Source: Malurus cyaneus samueli
Lineage: Eukaryota; Chordata; Aves; Passeriformes; Maluridae
DNA: 64,000 bases
Assembly: GCA_009741485.1 (NCBI GenBank)
Contig: CM019215.1
Span: forward strand, 78,825,948-78,889,947
Reading direction: 5' to 3'
Shown piece by piece: positions 50,080 through 60,904 of this stretch; the first letter of the stretch is position 1, and each line of letters begins with the position of its first letter. Below the pieces are notes generated by a model. That model was not told the DNA's origin. It saw nothing but the letters and a program-made list of their open reading frames with translations, and did not search any database. The translations under genes and the position numbers were made by a program.

Positions 50080-50700
50080 CTATGGTAAATTCTCTTCCAT
50101 TTTGGCCACTTGAGTTGTTATATGGTGTTTTCTTAGAGGAGCCAGGTCTATTCAGCAGTGGTACCATCCAATCAAATGGATGTTTGCATCCAAGGAGCTT
50201 CCTGCTTCACACCTTGGACAGAGGTAAGACTGCACATCGGGAACTTGTGGGTGTTGAGTGGGTGAGAGCTCTCTGCAGGCTCCTCACCTGCAACCAACCA
50301 GGTGAGTGTGTCCTGTGGCCAAGAATTTGTGCAGCACTCCACAGCCTGAGGCCACACGGAGCAGGTGGCCCAGCCCAGCTCAGGTGTGTGCTCAGGTCAG
50401 CTGCAGTGTGGGCCACCAACTCCTTGAGGCACAACAGCCCCTGGAGACAGCCACCTTATTGCACCCTTTGATCCAACTTTGCTGTTCCCAAACATATTCC
50501 AAGTTTTCATTAGGAAGCTTTTCAGCTAATAGAGGGATTCCTGACAGGCTGGGATATTCCCTCTGTTGCACCACTCACCAGAAGCTGGCATGGGGTGCAC
50601 CATCATGCTCCCCTGCAGCAGCTGCTCGTGCTGTGGTTTCTGAGGCCTGAATGAGCCCCAGGATGGAAGACATGGACTGTTCAAGGTCACCAGCTCCTCA
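50080..50700. other. GC-richer patch, unassigned
   Basis: A patch with overlapping frames open on both strands (129 codons plus at 50082-50471, others minus). It holds several GT and AG sites, such as CCAACCAG|GTGAGT at 50301-50307. No protein family is recognised. It may be an old LTR, a transcribed non-coding sequence or a conserved element. Confidence 0.25.
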
Positions 50701-53700
50701 ATACAATGTCTTCTGCAAGGCTCCTGATACAGCTTCTGAGAAGAAAGCTCTTTTGTAGCATTTCCTCCCATGCTGTAATCTCTGGTAACTAGATTTGTAC
50801 TCAGAATATGAGGGTTGAAGTCATCCAGTAAGGAAAGTATGTCCTTATAAGGGAACAATTACTGGAATGTCCACAACCATATAAAGGATGAAAAGGCAGG
50901 GTTATCTGACAAAAAAAAGAATTAGGTAGAGCCAGCAAAATATTTCCGTGAAATGTTCTTCTGTTGGAAAATCTTGCTTCAACAAAATAAATACAGGAAC
51001 AGTTGCAGGAATGTGGGAATGTGTCAACTGCAGTGACATTATTCCTATGGCAGGGAAAGAAAGCAAAACGGTAAATTTGAAGCAGTCTGTTTCTACTTGT
51101 TTTGCTTGAAGTACATAGATTTCTCAAGGTTGAGAATACTTTCAAAATATTCCTTTGAATATCTAAAGATGAATCTGTAGTATTGTCAGAAATGAAGGGT
51201 AACTGTATATAAACTGATCTTAAATTGCCATTTTAAAGTGAGTTCAATTTTTTTCTGTTATGTTCTATTTTTTTTTTTAGGAGAATTGAGCAGGCACAGA
51301 TGTTGGTGAGACATGGAACTGTGTTAGGTGATGAACAACGTCAGAAAGTCAGTGCTTTTGGTTAAGTTCATATGCCTTAGCCAAGACTTGTCATACTTCC
51401 TCCTAGACCTGTAAAACAGGCCAAAAATCCTAGAAGAGCAGGCTCAGAAGAGCCTTTCAAAACACGATATTAAAAACCAAATTTTACTTATGGAAAGTAA
51501 ATTGTAAAAAGTAAAGCAGTGGCCTAGCGGGAAATAAAAGGGGAAGAAAATAGATAAGCCCAGAACTTGATGTATCAGCTGAAAACCAGCAGAGATCTGC
51601 TGACATATAACAAATTAGGTAAAGATCTCAAGAAGCTGGGAAATTATTAGCCTTGATAAGGAGCACTAATGTTAGTGGATTGCTTGCTTCATAGGATAAA
51701 TGTATGGATGTTTTAGTCATGGGATTTACATACAAAAAAGATGTAAAATGAAAATTAAACTCATGAAAATTCCATAGAGAAAATGAAAGGAAATATCTGT
51801 AAAAGAGATGTCTTTTTATGATACTCTAAAAGACAGACCTTCTCAAATTAGGCAAAGGACTGCTTGAGAGGAAATCAAGTTGCTTTGATGGAAGGTGACA
51901 GAGCTGTTAAAATGTATCGTCTCTCACAGATGTGTAATACTGATGGCAAGTTCAACCTATACTTCAGTTTTCAGTATGCCAAGGAAGGCACTCAGCAGTT
52001 GTCATAGAAAGTCGAGAGTGTAGGTATTTTCAGCAGGATGATAGAGCTGACACACCAGCATAATGCTAAAAAGAATGCAACCCCTAGCCATAATCTCTAG
52101 AGATTGTTAACACCAATAGTCTTAGTGCTGTTGGAGTAGTTTTTGAAATCCCTCACAGAATTGAAACACACATTTCAAGATTCCTGCAAAAGCAAGTTAT
52201 TATTTTTTTCATTAGTCAACAAGAGAGCTGTAGTGGATTACTATGAAGATGACATTTTAAAGGGAGTTCAGAGAAAAGTGTAAATGAGCAGGAGGCCAGA
52301 TAAAATGGAAAAAAGATTAAAAGAGGAAACTATAAACATGTTCAGGCATCCACAAGAGACTCTGTGCTTGCATCCTGAAAAAACAATTTTGTCTAAAAGC
52401 TGCTGTTACAATCATGTAAAGGAAAGGATTAGTGTACACCTGATCAATGACCCTTTCAAGTACTTGTTTTTATATCTTGATTTTCTTTTAACCCTTTTGA
52501 TTTATCTATGGATTTGTGACCCAAAAGGAGCCTTTTGAATGCTTTCTCTTTTCTTGATATCTTTCTGTAGGGCCTTAAATAGAAAATACTCTGAGGAGAA
52601 CTCTGGGAGGTATGTCCAACAATAATGGTAATACTGTAAACCTGCTTGAGGAGCCGACCTTTCCCTCTTCACTGTCAACTACAACCTTTTCATTAATGTT
52701 CAACATTAATTTAAAGTATGCAGTTATGCATAGGTGTAGAGAGCTTCTAATAAATATTTCTATATCAAATATTGATGCTGCATGTGTGAGTACAAAAAAC
52801 AGATGCAAAATGAAGCTTTAAAACTGTCTGCACTTCTGCAGTACAAGCAGCATGGGAAAAAAATTACTTATCAGCTTTCTAACATCCCACTAAGTAGCCC
52901 CAACAAGAGGTATCAAGGGTTTTGGAAGGAATGTACAGTCATAAAGGATTCTCAATGGAGAGTCCAAGTAATGTTTCACACCACTTAGAGCCTTGAAAAA
53001 GCCTGCATAGCATGGAAGAGCTTTCTGAACTGCTGAAGTTCTGTTGTCAAGTGAGAAGCAGATTAGACTGATTAAAAGGTGCAAGTGTGTCTTCAAATTT
53101 TGCCAGCTCTTTTTTCTTTATGCATCTTCAGTTCCAATCAAGCTAGTAGAGAACGTTCCTTGCATGTATTTTGAATTTAACATGCATCCAGTATTATATT
53201 CGAGGCAACTATTCACAGAAAGTCTCTGTGGCCTTGCATTCCAAGATCCAGTGGCACACATTGCCTTTCCCATAAATACCATTATTAAAAAGGGTCATAA
53301 ATGTTTAGTTACAGATTCTATTAATAATAATATTATGCATAAAATATATAATTGCGTAAAAAGTTTCGGTTGTAATTTTATAGTTCTTTCTTTTTGTCAG
53401 CACAAATGAAAAACAATAACATCTTCCTTCACTTATTATTCACTTTCACTTTTGCACTCCAGGTCAGAACCTTAATTCCTTTACCAATACCAATGTGAAG
53501 ATAAAATATCTAGAAAAATGGAGGGCATTCAGCCATTTTTTTTCCTTTTTAAAATTCGTTTAAATTAAATGTAAAAATCCATAAACTATCTAAAAATATC
53601 ATGATTTTTCAAGCAGATTTTTCACTCCTCCATAGAAGACTTTTTTTTGCTAATTGTTTGTAACAAAGTGATTTTTACTGAACTCCACCATGATTTTTAT

Positions 53701-54526
53701 TTTAAGACCCACTCAGTTCGTAAGTTATACATGTTTCTTACCTTTGAAAAATCGATGTAAACATATCAGCTCAGGCAGGTTGTTATCAATGTTTCACAGA
53801 ACATAAAATGAACCTAAAAGATAACCTTCCAAAACTCAGTGGAAAAGACACACTTTTGAATTTGCCTGTCAGTCTGTCTCAGAGGAGACAAAGCTGGGAA
53901 AAATGTCTTTAAATGTGATGGTCTCCTATGATCTGTTTCTAAAATTGTGTTTCCCATTGGATAGATCTTTTATCAGAACAAGAGAAAGCTTTATGCTGTC
54001 TTGCCTGACAGTGAAGCACATACTTTATACAGCTTGCTGCAAGGGTTATCTCATTTAAGCTACTCTGTGATCAGCAACCTGTTTCTCCCACGGGGCTTTT
54101 CAAATGTGGCTGGTACCCAAACATAAGAGGGGAAAATAAAGCATTTGAAGCTACTTTTTTTGACACTTTTCTGCATCGCTTCCATCTCTCTTATCTATCT
54201 TGTATGTGAGGATCATAATTTCAAAACCACACAGACTGCAGAAGAGGCCAGTCTGTGGTTCAGCACATTCATGTCTGTGGTACGTTTTGTACATAGATAC
54301 CTTCACTGCACATCCAAGGTGAAGGAAGAAAAAGATGCTTTAGGATAACATTATTCAGAATGTTGCACACCAAAGGAAGTCAAACTGTAAAAAATCTTTC
54401 AAATTGTGTAGGAAATAGGTCCCTGTTCTGTCTCCTAGGAAGCTTCCTTTATATAATATTGAATAATAAGAAGGTTGTTTGTAATTTTAACCCATCAGAA
54501 GACAGCTGGAAATTAATTGAAAATAA

Positions 54527-54576
54527 AACAAACAAACAAACAAACAAACAAACAAAAAAAAGAAACAAAAAAAAAC
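54527..54576. repeat. (CAAA)n microsatellite
   Basis: Seven or so CAAA units followed by a less regular A-rich run. Confidence 0.93.
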
Positions 54577-55696
54577 CAGAAATAAGATTTTCATTTGTTG
54601 TTAGACCACTTTTGGAGGAATAGATTTGGCTTATTTAATCTGAAAATTGAGGTACAAGATAAAGGTTAGAAGGGTTTGTTGCACGTCTTGGTGGGAATAA
54701 TAGGAACAGGGTTATGCCACATTTATCTCTGTAATATTAGTGATATAGAAAGCACAGCCTTCAGATCCTTCAGGAGACTCTGATCTAGAGGTGTTACATG
54801 GTGACTTCAAAAAAACTATTGGTATTTTCTTGGCTGCACTGAAATAAAAATTACATCCATCAGCAATAAGCAACAGAATTCAGAGATTTTCTTTTGCAAG
54901 GAAAGGTACTTTATTGATTTCATCCTCTTTTCAGTCACTGTGTCAGACATAACCTGTATGTCTCTGACTTCATGGCACCTAATCATCTGTGCATAGCATC
55001 AGGAAAATTTGAAGTATCTACAAGCACTCTTTTGCATTCAAAGAGAGTCTCTTCCAAGGCTTTGGAGGGGGAGCTGAAGGAGAGACTACTCTGAGGATGA
55101 ATTTAGTGAGGAATGATGTGGGAAATCAGTGCTTGAGAGCCAAGCTGAGCTGGATGCATTTAGGTAATGTGCCCTCATGGAACTGAATCTGAAACTAATG
55201 TTGACAGAAATAACAAGCTTTAACCGATGATGATCAATCCTGAATAATGGCTGTATAATAATAAGAAGTCTGTGGAGTGCCAAATAATATGAGATAATTT
55301 ACAATCTTCTGAAAACTTGAGAGAGTCTGAAATGAGTGAGAAATACTCACATGTTAACATCAGCTTGAGGCTTTCATCCCAACTGACCTGCCTTTAGTGC
55401 TTCAAAGCCACCTGTGCTGTGCACTACAGGAATGCATTGTCGGATCTTTTGGACATGTTTGATATTCACAGCACTTTTCAGAGTCTAGACAGAGGGTATG
55501 GGAAGCTTTGTAATGTACCAGTTGATGCACTGGATAAATATCTCCACAGTTCTTATTGTGAGTATGAAACACATTTCTTTACCATTACAGGCAAAAAATA
55601 ACTGAAAATAAGCCTAAATCAAGAGAACTGGAGAGTTTTGTCAAAATATTGCCTATTTCATTGGCATGATTTTTAACAGTGCACAAATACATGAGT

Positions 55697-56382
55697 TTCC
55701 TCTCCTCTCCTCTCCTCTCCTCTCCTCTTCCTCTCCTTCTCTTCCTCCTCTCCTCTCCTCTCCTCTTCTCCTCTCCTCTCTTCCTCTCCTCTCCTCTCCT
55801 CTCTCCTCTCCTCTCCTCTCCTCTCCTCTCCTCTCCTCTCCTTCTCCTCTCCTCTCCTCTCCTCTCCTCTCCTCTCCTCTCTTCTCCCTCTTCCTCTCCC
55901 TCCTCTCCTCTCCTCTCCTCTCCTCTCTCCCTCTCCTCTTCCTCTCCTCTCTCTCCTCTCCTTCCTCTCCTCTCCTCTCCTCTCCTCTCTCCTCTCTCTC
56001 CTCTCCTCTCCTCTTCCTCTCCTCTCCTCTCCTCTCCTCTCCTCTCCTCTCTCTCCTCTCCTCTCCTCTCTCTCCTCTCCTCTCCTCTCCTCTCCTCCTC
56101 CTCTCCTCTTCCTTCCTCTCCTCTCCTCTCCTCTCCTCTCCTCTCCTCTCCTCTCTCTCTCTCCTCTCCTCTCCTCTCCTCTCCTCTCTCTCCTCTCCTC
56201 TCCTCTCCTTTCCTCCTTCCTTCCTTCCTTCTCCTCTCCCTCCCCTCCCCTCCCCTCCCCTCCCCCTCCCCTCCCCTCCTCCCCTCCCCCCTCCCCCCTC
56301 CCCTCCCTCCCCTCTCCCTCCCCTCCCCTCCCTCCCCTCCCTCCTCCCTCCCCTCCTCTTCCTCTCCCTTCTCTCCTTCTCC
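55697..56382. repeat. (TCTCC)n-type pyrimidine satellite
   Basis: About 690 bases made only of C and T on the plus strand. The first ~500 bases are mainly TCTCC/CTCCT pentamers with interruptions of TTCC or extra CT; after a short TTCC block (about 56213-56230) the unit becomes C-richer, CCCCT-like. Frames of 240-270 codons open on both strands result from the lack of A on this strand and are not genes. The perfect strand asymmetry can form triplex (H-DNA). Confidence 0.97.
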
Positions 56383-58407
56383 ATACGAAAATCTCACAGT
56401 TTTCTGCTAAATTTATTTTTTATTGATGCAGCACAAAGTTATCAGATTTAAGTACCCATTAGGTACTAGAATTTGGAACCAGCTATGACATAAAAGAAAG
56501 TATCAGAGTCTCAATTTTCTTCTCAATGCTTGTGCTTCTGGCCTTCCCATGTGAGCTGTTAGTATGATGAATAAACACACACTGAATTGGTTCAAAAGGG
56601 TGGAACTATAGATTTCTCCTGATGTTTCCTTTATTCTTTGCAAAAGAGGCTTCATTGTTTCTGTATATTTTGGTTGTTACAGCTGTGATGTTGCAAAAGC
56701 AAAACAAAGTGCCATACAATAAAATGCTTGTGCAGATATATAATGCAAAAATAGGAAGCAGAAAAGATAAATGTGATGCAAATTGAAGGTTTATCTTGTT
56801 GACTGTGAGGCATATTAATGTGGAGGGAAATTCTTCCATAAATTGTGGAGTTACAATGACTTGTTGGAAATATGTTCTCATCAAAACAACAACTTAATAT
56901 TTAAAGATTAAACGCTGTTACAGTTCCATAGTTGTTCTGCCCTGGAACTGGATCTGGAGTATTACTACTTGGTTATATCCATCACTCCCCATATGATGTT
57001 GTATTAAACATTTTAGTCAATTAAGCAATGAACTTTAACAGCAAATAAAGTGCCAAAAAGAATCCTAATGTTTGATCTAGTGCCTTATATGGGTTTGTCC
57101 TTTTCACCACTATTTTTATAACCTTTACAAACTTTTCCACAGATAGACATTATGTGCCTGTTATTTTGGCTCATTACGTATTGTTGAGTGTTGGAAGCAA
57201 GAACAATGTAGAATCTAGTATTTTTGGGTATATTAGTATCTATAGTTTCAGTTCTTAAATGTCTCATTCAGTCTTTGTTTCTATTCATCCAGGGTCAAGT
57301 GACCCAGCTTGATTATAGTATTTAAACAGGAGTTTTATTCAGATGCTGTTGGACATTATAAGAAACAAAAGCATTTTAAAAATACATATTACCGTTTACA
57401 AAACAGCATGCAAAAATGAGCATCAGTGAGGAAAAAGATTTCCAAAAAGGTGTTATGTTCAGTCATACTAAGTAAATTTAATTTACATCTAACAGAGTAA
57501 TTTACTATTACTGCAAATGAGAAATCCTGCGAATCGGAGTGCAAAAGCAAAAATATTACTGCTATGGCTACTTAATAAGTGCACAGCTTGTGTTCCAATT
57601 AAGAGTGACATTACTGTGCAAAACTTTGCTATCATAAATAATAGCCTCCCGAGAGTGTCTAATAAGCACTAGAATAACAACTGAAATAATGTCCTAACTT
57701 CTGCACCTTCTTGATAAAATTCTTTCCTTTCACGACTTAGACTTATTTCTGTTTTTCTGACTTTTTAATTTTACTTTGAACACAAAAGTAATTCCTGAAA
57801 CACAGGTAAGGCAATACACTAGGGAGCAGAGAATAATCTAATACTTCTCTTTAACTTGCTTTGCAAAGTTGCAGTTAGAATGGAATTTATCCCTGTGCCA
57901 GAAAATCAAACAACGTGTGTGTCACTTAAGTTTAGCTTATCCTGACAAGAGTTACAGGGTACATAAGTCTTACTCAGGGCTCGTTTTCCCTTTGAGTCTG
58001 CAGCCTTGGAAAAATTGTTTTCACTTTGCAGATTCCATGTAGTCTGATTATCTTCAGGCTGCACAGCCAGCAGCAAGAGAAGGTCTCTGGGTCCATGTGA
58101 ATGTACTGTGAAGAGAGATGTTGGCTGCAATCTTATGTAACATAAAAACACCATTCCTGCACAGGGTGACATTTTTCCTGCAAGTAGACAGAGATGACAA
58201 AGTCCTGCATTGGGACCCACAGCACTGGGGAGTGGTTTGAATGGCAGATAGGAAGAAAGCTTACACTTAATTTCATGTATCTTGTGGCAGTTTCCTGTGC
58301 TTGTTTGGATTGAGCTGGAGGGAGATGGGACTGTGGGCAGGGACTGGAAGCCTGGTTTTAGTATTGGAAATGATACCAGTTTAATTTTTTTATATGACTT
58401 TTGTCAG

Positions 58408-58475
58408 GCGTTGTGTTCACCTTTGCCTCAGGGGAAAGAAGTTTTGAGTTTCTTTCCAGAGCATTGTTCCACCAG
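58408..58475 (+). other. Possible short exon, unassigned
   Basis: A 68-bp segment lies between a reasonable acceptor (T-rich stretch then GACTTTTGTCAG) and a good donor (CCACCAG|GTGAGA). It is open in one frame, but that frame runs on well past the donor, so the frame gives no support for the splice. No partner exon or known peptide was recognised. It may belong to a retroelement or non-coding transcript, or be chance. Confidence 0.18.
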
Positions 58476-58599
58476 GTGAGATCTGATGAACTCAACATCT
58501 CAAAAGACTGGGAATACCCAGAAGAACCTCAGTGGCCACTAAGGGAACATCAGCTCAAAATCTCACCCCTGGAGTGGTCGGATTCACCTGATCTGGGAA

Positions 58600-59030
58600 A
58601 AGAGAATGACCTAATTAGCATCTAGAAGAAATGAAGAAATCTGGATCCAATAGGAAACCAAATACTAAGAACAACGTAACTTGGGACCAATGAACTTTGA
58701 ACCGATGAACTTCTATGGGTTTTGACAGTTTAAAGTTTGGGAAAAATCTAGTAAAATTCACCTGCCATGGAATTATTTTCATGCTATGTGTGAATAAAAT
58801 TATTTCTGTTGCACGTCCTGGCCAGAACAACATCCTGGCCAGAATAAAGTAATGCCTGGTTCCCCATCATTATAATTTTGTTGGAGGGTAGTTTTTCCTG
58901 CAGTTTCAGTGATGTTAGGAGAGACCAATAGAAACACGAAACAGCCTTCCCATTCACCCCAACAATGCGTAGCAATCAATGTATGGCTTGGAAGGGTATA
59001 AATAATAAAAGGTTAAGTACTGTGTGCTTG
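58600..59030 (+). other. Possible LTR remnant
   Basis: The stretch has LTR-like pieces: GTGAATAAAATTATT near 58790, a repeated CCTGGCCAGAA motif near 58819 and 58837 followed by AATAAAGTAATGCCTGG, and a TATA-like GTATAAATAATAAAAGG near 58998. No inverted ends or target duplication were found, so this is only a suggestion. Confidence 0.25.
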
Positions 59031-60089
59031 TATTATATCCTGTCCTTGCCGTATTTGTTTACAGTTTAATATTATACGTTTTAGGAATAGCATTCTCCAA
59101 TTCAGTAGTCCCACTAAAAATCCAAGTCACCACTCAGTTTCTCTCCCCCTTCAGCTGCAAGCACAAAAGGTAAAGATCACACCTTGAGATAAGAGCAATT
59201 TACCTGAAACAGCAGTTCGAGAAGACAATGAACAGTAACAGCAACAATTTTAATAACAAAAGTGCACAAAAGAGAGAGTGAAGAGCAAACCCTTAGAATA
59301 TGTTTGAAATCCAGAAAAATCTTCAGGTGTATTAAACCACAATTGAATTGTAATGTTTTTTTCCAATATATAGAACTCATTCATGTCAACGAAGTGCCAT
59401 GGCTATTTCAAGTTAGTTAATGACAGCAAGAAAAAAAATTCCCTCTACACCCTTCTGGAGCACTTCTGTTAAATGTTAGCCCAGGTAACAGCTTTTTGCT
59501 GCAGACATAGGAGAATAGAAGTGATCATAAGGAAAAGAATCAATAAATGAAAACAAAAATTATGACAAAAATATGACAATAATATGTCAGATAAAATAAA
59601 TGGGAACATCACTGAGATTTAAAGCATTAATAAGTACAAGTGAGCACTCATAAGACCCCTTCTTTTCAATAAAGGAAGGAGATTTTTTTTATTGTTCTGA
59701 TATTGGTTGTACTGGAGGAGAAATAAGGACAGGGAATCCAAAGAGTTTCATCTTAGTTGCTGCTGTCTAGTTCTGGAGCATACATGATTTCAAGAGTGCC
59801 TTACTGGCAGCTTAAGTAGCCCTAACTGTGTCAGATGTGTCCTTTCTTCTTGAAAACTGCCTGTCTTCTAAAAGGAACTTATTCTGCCTCAAATAATGTC
59901 TACTTTGTAGCTAGTCAGAATAGAGGAAAAGAGAAAGGCTATAATATTTCCTGCACTGCAATGTCACCCTATGTGCAAATAAAGTGACAAAGCATCAGGA
60001 AAGCTCTCTTGCACAGCAGCATCCACAGTTACACATACACCTTTCTGGGAAAAGACCTGCCAAAGGACAGGTGAGCATCCAGATATCCT

Positions 60090-60460
60090 GCTGGCCACAC
60101 TGCTCCTGACACAGGCCAGGATGCCCTTGGCTTTCTTGGCCACCTGGATACAGCTGGATCATGTTCAGCCAGCTGTTGACCAACAGTCCTTCTCTGCCGG
60201 GCAGTTTACCAGCCGCTCTGCCCCCAGCCTGTGGCACTGCCGGGGGTTGTTGTAACCCAAATGCAGCACCCAGCACTTGGCCCTGTTGAATCTCACACCC
60301 TGGCCTTGGCCCATTGATCCAGCCTGTCCAGACTTCTCTGCAGAGCCCTCCTGCTCTCCAGCAGATCAACACCCACACCCAGTGGGTGTTATCTATGGTG
60401 TTATCTATGAATTTACTGAGGGTGGTCTCAATCCCCTCATTCAGACCATCAATATAAATA
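60090..60460 (-). mobile_element. CR1 LINE fragment, minus strand
   Basis: About 370 bases match the reverse complement of the CR1 3' region: AGGCCAGGATGCCCTTGGCT, TTCTTGGCCACCTGG, CATGTTCAGCCAGCTGTTGA, TTGTTGTAACCCAAATGCAG and CCTGTCCAGACTTCTCTGCAG. It lacks the terminal tail at its left end. A minus-strand open frame of 157 codons over it is not a working CR1 protein. Confidence 0.9.
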
Positions 60461-60849
60461 TCAATCAATCAGCACCACTCAATAAGAATAATGCTAATAG
60501 GGATAACATTCAACAGATGAGGTAATATATCCCATTATTTAATAGTACTCAAATGATTTGTTGTTTCTGCTCTGCAGGGTTTTTTTTTTTCTTGGATGTG
60601 TTGACCTCGTCTGAAGGTTATCTACTGATCTATCCACTCAAGTGGTCATTGATAATTTTGTTTCATTTTCATTGCAATATTTGCACTATTTTAAATAAAT
60701 TGAGCCATTAGGTAGCAGAATACATGAAACTATTATGTTCATATAATTGGACTGACTTCCTCAATTTTATTTTTAGAAAAGTAGAATATGGATTTTGAAA
60801 AACTCTTCAAAAAGGCACTTTGAGATGTTGTCATTTTGCCAAGAAAAGT
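60461..60849. other. Unique AT-rich stretch between two CR1 pieces
   Basis: No gene or named repeat recognised. The CR1 pieces on either side point in opposite directions. Confidence 0.5.
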
Positions 60850-60904
60850 TAGATCAGATGATCCTTGAAGTCCCCTCACAAATTTTTATTCTATGATTCT
60901 ATTA
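60850..60904 (+). mobile_element. CR1 3'-terminal fragment, plus strand
   Basis: TAGATCAGATGATCCTTGAA, then GTCCCCTCACAAATT and TATTCTATGATTCTATTATG give the CR1 terminus with two tail octamers. Only about 55 bases remain. Its orientation is opposite to the CR1 at 60090-60460, so it is a separate insertion. Confidence 0.85.

Larger units (their letters stand above)
46071..55696. other. AT-rich stretch, no confident gene
   Basis: About 9.6 kb. It contains A-rich tracts (47362-47468, 47767-47800, 54527-54576) and a GC-richer patch (50080-50700), listed separately. Around 51280-52250 there are purine-rich stretches that may be very old interspersed repeat, but I cannot name one. Confidence 0.5.
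56383..60089. other. AT-rich stretch, no confident gene
   Basis: About 3.7 kb without a supportable gene. It includes a short splice-bounded candidate (58408-58475) and a possible LTR remnant (58600-59030), listed separately. Confidence 0.5.

Noticed and set aside
53044..53409. 121-codon plus-strand frame
   Set aside because: AT-rich, no domain, no splice sites or promoter context; a frame of this length is expected by chance in 64 kb.
55585..56451. Open frames of 240-270 codons on both strands
   Set aside because: They are translations of the pyrimidine satellite. The lack of A on one strand and T on the other removes stop codons, and the peptides are low-complexity serine/leucine/proline or arginine/glutamate/glycine repeats.
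59995..60468. 157-codon minus-strand frame
   Set aside because: It overlaps a CR1 fragment in the CR1 3' region, and no endonuclease or reverse transcriptase motif is present.
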